Origin: CAWCPR01 sp963797475
GTDB lineage: Bacteria; Chloroflexota; Anaerolineae; Anaerolineales; UBA4823
Length of the DNA: 64,000 nt
Reading direction: 5' to 3'
Assembly (NCBI GenBank): GCA_963797475.1
Contig: CAWCPR010000001.1
Location: 806,001 to 870,000 of the forward strand
Both the position numbers and the translations under genes were made by a program. The notes under the pieces were generated by a model. It was not told the origin of the DNA, did no database searches, and saw only the letters and a program-made list of their open reading frames with translations. This document shows positions 7,615 to 17,480 of the stretch, piece by piece. Each line of letters opens with the position of its first letter. Position 1 is the stretch's first letter.

Positions 7615-10600
7615 TAAGGCGACGGCAGTGTGAAGTGCATCACCCGGCCGTTTGCCGCCACATTATCGTCCCGGTTGCAATCCGTCACCCACAGCCCCCC
7701 TTGGGGGTCGATTGCGACCGCGCCGGCCAGGTCGAAGCCATCCGCCCCCTGCCCGGGGTTGCCCCAATATTGGATGAACTGGCCATCCGTGCTGAATTCC
7801 AGGACGCGGCTGCCTTCCGGATCGGTAGCGAACAGGCGCCCCTGGCCGTCCACCGCCAGGTATGGCTTATTATCCAACGATTCGCCGTACCAGGCGGCCA
7901 CATCCCAGGAATTTTCAGGGGTGTAGCTGCCATCCGCGGAAGGTTGAAAGACCTGGATGCGCTGGTTCCAGGTATCGGCTACGTACACCCGCCCTTGCGG
8001 GTCAACAGTAAGCCCGACCGGTTCGTCGAACTGTCCCAGGCCAAAGCCAGTCTCGCCAAACCGGGTGATGAAATTCCCGTCTGCGTCGAAAACGTCCACG
8101 CGCTTGTTGCCCGTGTCGGTCACGAACAAATGGCCCTGCGCATCGACGGCGACGTCCCGCGGCCCCCAAAAAGCGTCCGGGGCGTCCGTCTGGTCAAAAA
8201 CGCCCCACATCTTGATGAACTGCCCGTCCGGGCTGAACTTCTGGATGCGGTGGTTCCAGGTGTCCGCTACAAAGACGGAGCCGTCCGCGCCCAGGGCGAT
8301 CCCCCAGGGCTCATAGAAAGTCCCGCCTGGCGCCGGACCGCTGGCCACGTCCGCGAAGCTGCCCCAAACTTGCAGCACGCTGCCATCCGGGGCCAGGTGC
8401 TGGATGCGATGATTCTTGGTATCCGCCACGTACAGGCTGCCGTCCGCGGCCACTGCCAGGTCGCGCGGCCCGAAAAACTGGCCCGGCTGGCGCCCATTGG
8501 CCCCGAGGATCCGGTCGGCGGACAGGCTGATCTGCTTGCCGTCATAGGGGTCCTGGACAACCGTCGCGGCGGTTGGGGCCGAGCCGTAATTCCACAACTG
8601 CGAAACGACATCCTTGCGCACGTACAGGCGCATTTTTGCAGATGGCTGCCAGTTCGGCAGGCTCATATCTTTATTGGTCAACTGGCTGTACAGCTTATAA
8701 TCGCGATTCAACCAGATTTGGAAAACCGCGCTGCGCATTTGTGGATCGGAGATCGCCCCCCAGATCCGGTCCCAGGTCAGGTTGAAATAATCCTGGTTCG
8801 GCCACCACAGGCGAATGTAATCGAACGCATCGTACAAATTCGCTGTGACCGGCTCGAGCTTGCCAAAGTTTTTCTCGCCCACCAGGATCGCCGGGGCGTC
8901 GCGCAGGTCGCGGGTCGGATTTGCGGCGTAATAGCGCTGGTCGCTAAAATTGCGCAGGTACCACCAGTACGGGTAAGAAGTCTCATCGTCGTAAGCGACC
9001 GGCATCGCCAGCCCGTCCGTTGTCCGTTCCGAGATTTCGGTGATCTGGGCCAGCGCTTCTTTGACCCCCGGCGCGGAATGGGCGTAAACCAGGAATTCGG
9101 TCGCGTCGTCATAGTTGATATAAGCGGCCCGGAACGCCGTCCGGGCGGTCAGCAAACCCAAAAAGGCAAAGATAAACAGCGTCACCACTCGGTTGAATTG
9201 GGCGGCCGGCCAGGGTTGGATCAGATTGTATAAGCTGACACCGCTGATGATCATCGCCAGCAGGGAAGTGACGAAGGTCGTCGTCACCCGCAGTTGCTCC
9301 AGGTCTTTGCCCGCAAACGGCCTCTGCGGCCCCAACCAGGAGCCCACGGCAGCCAGGAAGCCGACCAGGAAGACCGGCAGCAGCAAAGCCACCAGCCAGC
9401 CGCGCCGTTGCCTGAAAGCTGCCCAATCGATCGAGTCGATCAACCTGCCAAGCGACCAACCCGAAAGCAGGATCATCGGCAGGGTGATATGCACGGTCAG
9501 CCAGGGCATCTTCTCGCCGGCGTAAGAATAGGCCAGCAGGCTCGTCAGCGCCCAAAATCCGAACAGGGCGACCACGGGCGGTTTCACGATCTCTTCTTCA
9601 GCGGGTTCTTCCCCTTCCGAAGGGCTGATTTCAGATGCCAATCCTTGATCTTGATCGCTTTCCTGCGCCTCGACGAGCTCCTGCATGGCGGCAGTGGGGC
9701 CGTTATAAAACTCCGGGTCTGCGGGTTTCTCCTCGTTTCTGCGGAAAATAACCCAAACCAGGGCCAAAATACTGCCCAACGCCGGGAGATATTCATAAAT
9801 CGGCACCTGGATCAGGGCGTAGTAATACAACGGCTGGTTGCCGCGGTTGACGTCTTGCTGCACCAGCCAATAGCCCAGCGCGCCCACCAGCCCTGTCACG
9901 AATCCAAACCCATTCGTGAACACGGTAGTATAAAACACGGTGAAGATGACGTAGAACAGGCCGGCGTTCAACAGCCACAAGCGCGGCTTCCAAAACAGGC
10001 CGATTCCGGCCGCGATGACCGCCAGCAGGACCACGAAGGCCCCGGTGATCAGGATGCCCTGGGAGTCGTTATAGTTGATGGGATCCACCCCAACGGCGGA
10101 GGCCGGGAACGGCGCCAGCATGGGCAGCACCAGGGTGGTCAGGACGATGATCAGGTCAAAGGAGCGCTCGTTTCTCAGCGCCGGCCAGGAGTAGCCCCGC
10201 AGCAGCAAATACAAACCTGCCAGGAAGGCGACCGCAGTGAATGCAGCCAGGCTGACCAGCAGCCCATTCGGGCCTGCGCTGCCGGGCTGTTCCAGCCCTT
10301 GCCCGGGCACCGCCGGGGCCGCCGTCTCGGTGGCGCTCAAGCTGGCCGCGCCGCGATAGAGAACCGCCGCCCCGGCGGTTATGCCCGCCAGGACCAGGGT
10401 TACGATGAGCATCATTAAAAACAAGCTGCGAAATTCGGGCCGCGCCCAGGATTTCCTGGATACCTGGTAGATAAAATACATCCCCAGGAAAATTAACGCC
10501 TGGGCCGTGTAGATAAAGGCCGTCTCCTTGGCCGTGAAGTGCAGCACGGTCGCGGCCGTCAGGAAAAACATGAAGCGCGGTTTGCCCGTCTCCAGGTACC

Positions 10601-11090
10601 TCAAAATCGCCCACAGGGTCACCACCCCGAAAAAGGCCACGAAGGCCTCATTGCGCACGTAGCGCCCGTAAAACAGCATATACGGGGAGATCAAGAGCAA
10701 GACTGCCGCGACCAGCGCGCCGGCCCTGCCCAGGTAACGGCGGTAGAACCACATGAAAGCAATGGCGGCGACGCTGAACAAGGCTGCCGGGACGCGGGCG
10801 GAAAAATCATTATCGCCGAACAGGAAATAAGAAAGCGCTACCAGGTGAAACTGCAGCGGTCCGTGGGTGATCGGGTCGTGGCGGTAACCCTGTCCGCGGT
10901 AGAGCAGCCAGGAGTAATACACGTGCGAGTTCTCATCATGGCTCATCACTCGCGCCTGTAGATCGTAGAACCGGCTGAGGACCCCCAGGACCAGTATGCC
11001 CACGAATACGATCGTCTCAGCATTGATCACCAGGCTGGTCCACAATGGGCGATCCAGCCAGGAAGAACGTTTCTCATACGTCAGTTGCAT
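7614..11090 (-). CDS. TIGR03663/Agl23-type GT39 membrane protein with NHL beta-propeller
   Basis: A 1158-residue protein. The N-terminal half is a multi-spanning GT-C type glycosyltransferase-39 domain. HDENSHVYYSWLLYRGQGY carries the DE motif of the first periplasmic loop, followed by THGPLQFHL and about a dozen hydrophobic segments. The C-terminal third (about 860-1158) holds five or six NHL repeats such as DGSLYVADTKNHRIQHL and GSVFVADTWNHRIQKF, forming an extracytoplasmic propeller. TIGR03663 proteins are linked to archaeal protein glycosylation/flippase activity (Agl23). In this organism the role is probably transfer of a sugar from a lipid carrier, which is inference. The fused propeller could hold the acceptor or wall polymer. 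It is coupled to the LysM-M23 peptidase downstream, hinting at an envelope role. Confidence 0.85.
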   Translation of the reverse strand: MQLTYEKRSSWLDRPLWTSLVINAETIVFVGILVLGVLSRFYDLQARVMSHDENSHVYYSWLLYRGQGYRHDPITHGPLQFHLVALSYFLFGDNDFSARVPAALFSVAAIAFMWFYRRYLGRAGALVAAVLLLISPYMLFYGRYVRNEAFVAFFGVVTLWAILRYLETGKPRFMFFLTAATVLHFTAKETAFIYTAQALIFLGMYFIYQVSRKSWARPEFRSLFLMMLIVTLVLAGITAGAAVLYRGAASLSATETAAPAVPGQGLEQPGSAGPNGLLVSLAAFTAVAFLAGLYLLLRGYSWPALRNERSFDLIIVLTTLVLPMLAPFPASAVGVDPINYNDSQGILITGAFVVLLAVIAAGIGLFWKPRLWLLNAGLFYVIFTVFYTTVFTNGFGFVTGLVGALGYWLVQQDVNRGNQPLYYYALIQVPIYEYLPALGSILALVWVIFRRNEEKPADPEFYNGPTAAMQELVEAQESDQDQGLASEISPSEGEEPAEEEIVKPPVVALFGFWALTSLLAYSYAGEKMPWLTVHITLPMILLSGWSLGRLIDSIDWAAFRQRRGWLVALLLPVFLVGFLAAVGSWLGPQRPFAGKDLEQLRVTTTFVTSLLAMIISGVSLYNLIQPWPAAQFNRVVTLFIFAFLGLLTARTAFRAAYINYDDATEFLVYAHSAPGVKEALAQITEISERTTDGLAMPVAYDDETSYPYWWYLRNFSDQRYYAANPTRDLRDAPAILVGEKNFGKLEPVTANLYDAFDYIRLWWPNQDYFNLTWDRIWGAISDPQMRSAVFQIWLNRDYKLYSQLTNKDMSLPNWQPSAKMRLYVRKDVVSQLWNYGSAPTAATVVQDPYDGKQISLSADRILGANGRQPGQFFGPRDLAVAADGSLYVADTKNHRIQHLAPDGSVLQVWGSFADVASGPAPGGTFYEPWGIALGADGSVFVADTWNHRIQKFSPDGQFIKMWGVFDQTDAPDAFWGPRDVAVDAQGHLFVTDTGNKRVDVFDADGNFITRFGETGFGLGQFDEPVGLTVDPQGRVYVADTWNQRIQVFQPSADGSYTPENSWDVAAWYGESLDNKPYLAVDGQGRLFATDPEGSRVLEFSTDGQFIQYWGNPGQGADGFDLAGAVAIDPQGGLWVTDCNRDDNVAANGRVMHFTLPSP

Positions 11091-11115
11091 TGCAATTCCT
11101 TAAATAACCCGGGGG

Positions 11116-13033
11116 TTACTCTTCTGCCAGCACGATCAAGCGGTCATGTTTTGCAAAGCGGATCGTTTGCGATTTCGGCGGGTTAAGGCGCACCCCGTAA
11201 GCCTGCGAGGCTTCATCCGCGTAGGCGCGCAAGCGGTAGCCAAGCGCCACTTCATTTTTGCAACGGGCAGATTCCAGGACAGTATAAAAATTCACCGGTT
11301 GGTCCAGTTGAACGTAATCCCGGGCGGGCTTAAGGTAAATTTCCGAACCTTCCGGATTAAACAGGTCATCGAAGACTTCCATCAGCTTCTTATTCTCCGA
11401 AACTTGCGAAAGCATCAAACTGATCAGGCGGTCGCTGACGATGAAATCGTCGACATGAGCGACTTCCGCCAGCTCGCGGTTGCGGATATCCAGCATCTCG
11501 CTGACAATCGAAAACGGGTGGCCGCCTTTCTCGGCGATATCGCGCAGGTGCAGGAGCGTGACCAGCGTGCGCGCATCCGCCTTCTGGATATTATTATCCG
11601 GTCTTTGGATAACAGTATCCGCTAAATTGTAGCTCAAAATGATAATATGGTCGTAAGAGTTTATTGCCAGCTCGTTCAGCGTCCGCCGGTTGGTGGAATC
11701 CCCCTCCCGAAATTCGATGCTTATGTTTTCCAATCCTTCGCAGTCGCAAGCCAGGCGAGTCTCCATCTGTGGAATGTCGCTCATCACCAAAACGCCCGAT
11801 CCGGGCGCCACATAGCGGTCCAGCTCTAAGATAATCCTGGCTGCACGTGGGTTCCAACCCAGGATCAGGGTACGCTCCTTTCGCTTTGGGCTTTGGCTGG
11901 CCGGCGCAAACCGCCTGTTTGTCAATGTGTGTATCGTTGAGGGAAGAGATTATCACCGTATCGTCATCCCTGGAAATCGCGATCATCTGGTCGCCGGCCT
12001 GGATGCGAGTATCCATCGGGGGGTTCAATTGAACGCCGCCAGCCCGGCTGCTCAAGCCGATCACCGCCGAATCCTCGTAACAAAAAAGGGCTTCGCCAAA
12101 GGTCTTGCCCACCAACGCCGGTTCTTCCTGGAAATAAATCTCGTCGCCGCTAAAATCCAACAGCTCATTATAGACAACCGAAAGACCGGACTGCCGGCAC
12201 GTCTGGGCAATGATGCGTGAGATCAGGTCGTCCGCCAGGATCAACTGCGCCTCGCCCGCGCCGACCAGGCGGGCTGCCTCCATGTTGTGCGGGTCGCGGA
12301 TGCTGGCGACGATGTGGTAGGGCTGTTCACGCCGCTTGGGATTGTTGGTGATCGCCAGGATGGTTTTGATCACCTGAGCATCGGGGTCGTTGCCATCCGG
12401 GGAAAGCACGATGATCGATCGCGCCAGGTGCGGATTGATGATCTCCAGGTCGTTCAAGTCCATCGGGCTTCCGGTTCTGCAAACGACGCGCGTGTTTTCG
12501 GTGCCAGGGATTTTGGCGTGGATCGCATCCTCCATCTCCACCTTTCCAACCGGGGCCAGAATGGCGATGCAGGCGTCCCGCCGGTTTTCGTTCGCAATCG
12601 TCAGCTCGGAAACAACCGGAAATACCTGGGAAGACCAGCCCAAAATGACCGTGTGGTCTCTTTCCACCACCAGCGAGCGGCCTTTTCGCAGCTCTTCCAG
12701 CCGGCCCTGGATGCCGTTGGCGAGAACCCCGATCAGCGTGCTGACGACGAAAATGCCGCCGACCGTAACCAGGAACATGGACCCCACAAAGCGCCAATCC
12801 CCGGCATCGCCCCCCATGGTGCCCGGGTCCAGGGTCCGCAGCAGGCTCATCCAAACAATTTGACCGTAGGTCATCTGGCGGCCCTCCGGGGCTGCCACCA
12901 GCACCAGGAAGGATATGAATAATATCAAGCCTGCCGATAGGATGAACAGGGCTGCTACCAGGGCGACGGTCCCCCGGGACATCAAGTTGTCAAAGCGATA
13001 ATGCCAGCGATCCAATCGCGTGATTTTCTTCAT
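11116..13033 (-). CDS. CASTOR/POLLUX-like ion channel, frameshifted into two frames
   Basis: The bacterial version of the plant CASTOR/POLLUX (SYM8) channel family: an N-terminal membrane region (about 15-105), pore-like segment with RTLDPGTMGGDAGDWRFVGS, then RCK/TrkA-N-like regulatory domains (DHTVILGWSSQVFPVVSELT and, in the second half, RTLILGWNPRAARIILELD). The first frame starts at ATG 13033 behind GGGAGG and reads 366 residues to SSLNDTHI. One extra base near 11926-11934 then throws it out of frame. Removing it joins NDT to TNRRFAPASQ and yields about 639 residues, the usual family length. The second half has only a TTG (11925) and no ribosome-binding site, so an independent gene is unlikely. 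Probably a K+ or Ca2+-modulated channel, by homology. Confidence 0.8.
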
Positions 13034-13257
13034 GATTCCCTCCCAATCCACAGGGAAGATCTTTTTGCAGCGACACACAGATTCTCTTTGAGCTGGCGAT
13101 CAACCTTCATACTCTCTGCTCTCACCACGGGATAATTTTACCCGATAGTGGACATTGTTCGTTAAACTTGGATGAGCCTTCTGCAAGGCAGTTATTCTTC
13201 CAATCCGTCGTCGATTACCGGCGAGTCCAGCCATGCAGGTCAGGCGCCGGATTGATC

Positions 13258-13298
13258 TTGACAGCCCTGCAAATCTTGCTATAATGGAAACGGTTCCA
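13258..13298 (+). promoter_or_regulatory. Sigma-70 promoter with overlapping LacI-type operator
   Basis: TTGACA (13258-13263), 16-base spacer, TATAAT (13280-13285): two perfect consensus boxes. TGGAAACGGTTCCA (13285-13298) overlaps the end of the -10 box. It is a near-perfect palindrome around the CG centre typical of LacI/GalR family operators. The LacI gene starts 177 bases downstream. This suggests autoregulation and control of the whole sugar operon. The rest of the 13034-13474 interval shows no gene that I can support. Confidence 0.75.
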
Positions 13299-13474
13299 AT
13301 CATAAGGCAGGGCTGATCAATGACTCGTGGAACCCTTGATATCCAAATTATCCACACCATAAAGTTGTTCTAGCTGGTTGTCACAACCTGAAGTAAAAAA
13401 ATCTATATCGAATTCAACATGAATTTGCCTTAACGGCACATCATATTCATGTCTGGATTTGACAGTGGGGCGCT

Positions 13475-14512
13475 TTGGTCTCAAACAGGATCACCAGCCA
13501 AAATGTAGCCGACCGGGCCGGGGTTTCCCGAACCACGGTTTCGCTCGTCTTAAATAACGTCTCCGGCGCGCAAATCAGCGAGGACACCCGCCAGCGTGTT
13601 TTGCAGGCAGCCGAAGAGCTCGACTATGTCCCTTCTGCGGCAGCTCAGGCATTGGCCAGCCGCCAATCCCAGACCATTGGTTTAATCCTCATCCGCACAT
13701 CCCAGCAAATTGCATCGGATGCCTTCCTCGTCCAAACATTAGATGGCTTAATTGAAAGCGTTCATAACAAAGGATTGCGCCTGCTGATCGATATCGTCGA
13801 GCCGCAGCACCAGAAGGCGACCTACTTGCACCTGGTGCGCGCCAATCGCATCGATGGAATCATCCTTTCGGGGCCACGCTTCGATGATGAGGCCCTGAAC
13901 GCCTTGCATGCAACCGGCTTTCCCACTGTTCTCCTGGGCCAGATCCCTGGCTCACCCTTCCCCTTTGTCGACGTAGATAACTGCGCCGCGGCGCAGCTTG
14001 CCGTTGCGCATTTGCTTCAATTGGGGCACAAGCATATCGCCTGCATCACCAATGCGCCCCTGACGTATACCACAGCCGTGGAAAGGCTGAACGGTTACCG
14101 GCTTGCACTCGAAGCTGCAGGCATCCCATACGACCCGACTTGGGTGCGCTATGGGGATTTCGACAGCGAAAGCGGTTACCGGCAAATGCGCAGCCTCCTG
14201 GAAGACACCCCCCCTTACAGCGCGGTTTTCGTCGCCAGCGATACGCTGGCTTATGGCGCAAAGGCTGCCATCCGGGAGCGCGGCCTGCGCATCCCCCAGG
14301 ATATTGCTCTCGTCGGTTTCGACGACCTGCCAACTTCAAGATTTACAGACCCGCCACTCACAACCGTCCAACTTCCGGCGGTAAGCCTTGCGCTCCAGGC
14401 GGCAGAGATGCTTTTCTGCATACTACGAGGAGAAGAGCTCGAAAGCAGGCAGGTTCTACTGGATATGCGCCTGGTTGTGCGCGAGTCATGCGGCGCAGGC
14501 CTTGCAGAATAA
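13475..14512 (+). CDS. LacI/GalR-family transcriptional regulator (first)
   Basis: A 345-residue repressor with an N-terminal LacI helix-turn-helix (residues 7-55: NVADRAGVSRTTVSLVLNN, then LDYVPSAAAQALASRQS hinge) and a periplasmic-binding-protein-like ligand domain (about 65-340: GLILIRTSQ, AVFVASDTLAYGAKAAI, DIALVGFDDLPTSRF). The upstream stop codon at 13460 leaves TTG 13475 as the first usable start, with GTGGGG just before it. The operator-like palindrome 13285-13298 lies in its promoter. By position it should regulate the alpha-glucoside transporter and amylosucrase. The inducer is unknown but is probably a disaccharide or derivative. Confidence 0.85.
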   Translation: MVSNRITSQNVADRAGVSRTTVSLVLNNVSGAQISEDTRQRVLQAAEELDYVPSAAAQALASRQSQTIGLILIRTSQQIASDAFLVQTLDGLIESVHNKGLRLLIDIVEPQHQKATYLHLVRANRIDGIILSGPRFDDEALNALHATGFPTVLLGQIPGSPFPFVDVDNCAAAQLAVAHLLQLGHKHIACITNAPLTYTTAVERLNGYRLALEAAGIPYDPTWVRYGDFDSESGYRQMRSLLEDTPPYSAVFVASDTLAYGAKAAIRERGLRIPQDIALVGFDDLPTSRFTDPPLTTVQLPAVSLALQAAEMLFCILRGEELESRQVLLDMRLVVRESCGAGLAE

Positions 14513-14519
14513 GTCTAAA

Positions 14520-14568
14520 GGCGCAAAATTTGCGCCGCAACACTTGCGCCGCAAGCATTACGCCGCAA
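14520..14568 (+). repeat. Palindrome and three GCGCCGCAA-type direct repeats
   Basis: Just after the LacI stop there is a perfect 8+1+8 inverted repeat, GGCGCAAAATTTGCGCC (14520-14536). It is followed by direct repeats of GCGCCGCAA at 14532, 14546 and (degenerate) 14560, spaced 14 bases. It could be a regulatory site before the binding-protein gene, an attenuator, or a small repeat expansion. The same core occurs at 61808-61840. Confidence 0.55.
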
Positions 14569-14730
14569 GCCTAAACGGCGTCATGACCCACAGGGTTGAG
14601 AAATCCTCAATGAAACGAAAACCATTCATGACAATCATGGTCGAAAAAGGAGGCGCTATCGAGAAATTTACCGGATCGAATCCCAAAACAATGACCGCTC
14701 AATTCAAATCTCTTATGGAGGAAGAAGAAA

Positions 14731-17466
14731 ATGTCTAGCAAGAAAATCTTATGGTACATCTTGAGCGCATTGGTCTTGATGTCGTTCGTCGTAACAGCCT
14801 GCGGCGGCGCTACCCCCACGCCAACCTCTGCCCCGCCGCCAACCCAACCACCCGCAGTGACCCAGCCTCCGGCGGAAACCCAACCGCCCACTGGAGGAGC
14901 GACAACCGGCGAGTTTACGGTGATGCCGGGCGGGTTCATGGAGAAGGCATTGAACGGCGAATACACGGGCACGACCGTGACGGTAGATGGGCCTTTCACC
15001 GAGCCCGACACGACCCGTTTTGCCGAGTCGATGAAAGCCTTTGAAGACGCCACCGGGATCACCGTCAAATACATCGGCGACAAGACCTTCGAGTCACGCA
15101 TCGCCATCGCCGTGGACGCCGGCAACCCGCCGGACATCGCCGACTTCCCGCAGCCGGGCGCAGTGGCCAACTATGCCCGCCAGGGACACGTCGTCGACCC
15201 GACCACCTGGATCTCGACCGACTGGATGAAGCAGCAGTACAACCAGAGCTGGCTGGATATGGGCACCGTCACCGGTCCGGATGGCAACCCCATGACCGGC
15301 GGCGTCTGGCACCGCTTCAACGGCAAGAGCCTGGTGTGGTATCCCAAGGACGATTGGGACAAAGCCGGCTACACCATCCCCACCACCTGGGATGAGCTGC
15401 TGGCCCTCTCCCAACAGATCGCCGACGATGGCGACACCCCCTGGTGCATCGGCATCGAGTCCCAGTCTGCCACCGGCTGGCCCGCCACCGACTGGACCGA
15501 AGAGATGATGCTGCGCACCACCTCCCTGGAGAACTACGACAAGTGGGTCAAAGGCGAGCTCAAGTTCGACTCCCCCGAAGTCAAGAACGCCATCGAGACC
15601 TGGAGCAAGATCTGGTTCAACCCCGCCTTCGTCTTCGGCGGCACCGACGCCATCGTCTCCACCTACTTCGGGGATTCCCCTGCCCCCATGTTCGAAGAGC
15701 CGCCCAAATGCTGGATGCACCGCCAGGGCAACTTCATCACCGGCTTCTTCCCCGAAACCGCCAAGGCCGGCGTGGATTATGACTTCTTCTACTTCCCGCC
15801 TGTCGACCCGCAGTACGGCAAGCCCTTCCTCGTGGCCGGCGACATCATGACCATGTTCAACGACCGCCCCGAAGTGCGCGCCCTCATGGAGTACTTCACC
15901 ACCCCACAGTCCGCTTCCGGCTGGCTCCAGAACGGCGGCGCCCTCGCCGCTCACCTGACCGCTACCCCGGATCTGTATGGCGTCGACCTCGAACGCGGCA
16001 TCGCTGAGCTCGTCTCTCAGGCTACCTCCTTCCGCTTCGACGCCTCCGATTTGATGCCCGCTCAGGTCGGCTCCGGCTCCTTCTGGACCGGTATGGTCGA
16101 CTACGTCTCCGGCGCCGCTGACCTCGATACCGTCCTCAAAGAAATCGACGCCTCCTGGCCGGCAGGCACCACTGGAACGGCCGGGACCGGCGGGCAGGGA
16201 ACCTCCGGCTTAACTGTGATGCCGGGCGGGTTCATGGAGAAGGCATTGAACGGCGAATACACGGGCACGACCGTGACGGTAGATGGGCCTTTCACCGAGC
16301 CCGACACGACCCGTTTTGCCGAGTCGATGAAAGCCTTTGAAGACGCCACCGGGATCACCGTCAAATACATCGGCGACAAGACCTTCGAGTCACGCATCGC
16401 CATCGCCGTGGACGCCGGCAACCCGCCGGACATCGCCGACTTCCCGCAGCCGGGCGCAGTGGCCAACTATGCCCGCCAGGGACACGTCGTCGACCCGACC
16501 ACCTGGATCTCGACCGACTGGATGAAGCAGCAGTACAACCAGAGCTGGCTGGATATGGGCACCGTCACCGGTCCGGATGGCAACCCCATGACCGGCGGCG
16601 TCTGGCACCGCTTCAACGGCAAGAGCCTGGTGTGGTATCCCAAGGACGATTGGGACAAAGCCGGCTACACCATCCCCACCACCTGGGATGAGCTGCTGGC
16701 CCTCTCCCAACAGATCGCCGACGATGGCGACACCCCCTGGTGCATCGGCATCGAGTCCCAGTCTGCCACCGGCTGGCCCGCCACCGACTGGACCGAAGAG
16801 ATGATGCTGCGCACCACCTCCCTGGAGAACTACGACAAGTGGGTCAAAGGCGAGCTCAAGTTCGACTCCCCCGAAGTCAAGAACGCCATCGAGACCTGGA
16901 GCAAGATCTGGTTCAACCCCGCCTTCGTCTTCGGCGGCACCGACGCCATCGTCTCCACCTACTTCGGGGATTCCCCTGCCCCCATGTTCGAAGAGCCGCC
17001 CAAATGCTGGATGCACCGCCAGGGCAACTTCATCACCGGCTTCTTCCCCGAAACCGCCAAGGCCGGCGTGGATTATGACTTCTTCTACTTCCCGCCTGTC
17101 GACCCGCAGTACGGCAAGCCCTTCCTCGTGGCCGGCGACATCATGACCATGTTCAACGACCGCCCCGAAGTGCGCGCCCTCATGGAGTACTTCACCACCC
17201 CACAGTCCGCTTCCGGCTGGCTCCAGAACGGCGGCGCCCTCGCCGCTCACCTGACCGCTACCCCGGATCTGTATGGCGTCGACCTCGAACGCGGCATCGC
17301 TGAGCTCGTCTCTCAGGCTACCTCCTTCCGCTTCGACGCCTCCGATTTGATGCCCGCTCAGGTCGGCTCCGGCTCCTTCTGGACCGGTATGGTCGACTAC
17401 GTCTCCGGCGCCGCTGACCTCGATACCGTCCTTAAAGAAATCGACGCCTCCTGGCCCACTCAGTAA
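14731..17466 (+). CDS. Tandem-duplicated ABC solute-binding lipoprotein (AglE-like, family 1)
   Basis: A 911-residue exported lipoprotein. The signal peptide ends at a lipobox VTAC (Cys24), followed by a Pro/Thr-rich tether to about residue 60. Residues 63-477 form a complete family-1 (alpha-glucoside/maltose type) binding domain; residues 495-909 repeat the same domain. The linker is AGTTGTAGTGGQGTSGL (478-494). A normal family member has one domain of about 430-470 residues. Motifs such as FEDATGITVKY, NPPDIADFPQPG and GWPATDWTEEMML appear twice. The DNA copies (14920-16160 and 16216-17456) are almost identical, so the fusion is very recent or an assembly artefact. It precedes two matching permeases, with no ATPase gene nearby; such systems often share an MsmK-like ATPase. 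Start ATG 14731 follows GGAGGAAG. Confidence 0.88.
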   Translation: MSSKKILWYILSALVLMSFVVTACGGATPTPTSAPPPTQPPAVTQPPAETQPPTGGATTGEFTVMPGGFMEKALNGEYTGTTVTVDGPFTEPDTTRFAESMKAFEDATGITVKYIGDKTFESRIAIAVDAGNPPDIADFPQPGAVANYARQGHVVDPTTWISTDWMKQQYNQSWLDMGTVTGPDGNPMTGGVWHRFNGKSLVWYPKDDWDKAGYTIPTTWDELLALSQQIADDGDTPWCIGIESQSATGWPATDWTEEMMLRTTSLENYDKWVKGELKFDSPEVKNAIETWSKIWFNPAFVFGGTDAIVSTYFGDSPAPMFEEPPKCWMHRQGNFITGFFPETAKAGVDYDFFYFPPVDPQYGKPFLVAGDIMTMFNDRPEVRALMEYFTTPQSASGWLQNGGALAAHLTATPDLYGVDLERGIAELVSQATSFRFDASDLMPAQVGSGSFWTGMVDYVSGAADLDTVLKEIDASWPAGTTGTAGTGGQGTSGLTVMPGGFMEKALNGEYTGTTVTVDGPFTEPDTTRFAESMKAFEDATGITVKYIGDKTFESRIAIAVDAGNPPDIADFPQPGAVANYARQGHVVDPTTWISTDWMKQQYNQSWLDMGTVTGPDGNPMTGGVWHRFNGKSLVWYPKDDWDKAGYTIPTTWDELLALSQQIADDGDTPWCIGIESQSATGWPATDWTEEMMLRTTSLENYDKWVKGELKFDSPEVKNAIETWSKIWFNPAFVFGGTDAIVSTYFGDSPAPMFEEPPKCWMHRQGNFITGFFPETAKAGVDYDFFYFPPVDPQYGKPFLVAGDIMTMFNDRPEVRALMEYFTTPQSASGWLQNGGALAAHLTATPDLYGVDLERGIAELVSQATSFRFDASDLMPAQVGSGSFWTGMVDYVSGAADLDTVLKEIDASWPTQ
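14920..16160 (+). repeat. Direct repeat copy 1 (1241 bp) within binding-protein gene
   Basis: Begins at GTGATGCCGGGC and ends at CTCCTGGCC. It matches copy 2 at a constant offset of 1296 bp. Translations in several frames are identical over long stretches, and the only difference I noticed is C at 16137 against T at 17433. Confidence 0.9.
16216..17456 (+). repeat. Direct repeat copy 2 (1241 bp) within binding-protein gene
   Basis: Second copy of the solute-binding domain, in frame with the first and separated from it by 55 bp of linker. Confidence 0.9.
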
Positions 17467-17480
17467 TCTGCGTTCGTTGT

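Noticed and set aside
7635..9233. 532-residue open frame on the plus strand opposite the GT39/NHL gene
   Set aside because: It is the complement of NHL repeat coding sequence, has no ribosome-binding site, and its repeated HVQA/VRG-like composition mirrors the propeller. A shadow.
9294..10418. 374-residue open frame opposite the GT39 membrane domain
   Set aside because: Extremely Gln/Arg rich, typical of the antisense of hydrophobic coding DNA. No motif or start signal.
13100..13360. 86-residue reverse-strand frame over the LacI promoter
   Set aside because: It covers the promoter/operator and has no start signal or homology that I recognise.
15094..15954. 286-residue antisense frame, repeated identically at 16390-17250
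   Set aside because: Present twice only because the underlying binding-domain DNA is duplicated. Useful as evidence of DNA identity, not as a gene.
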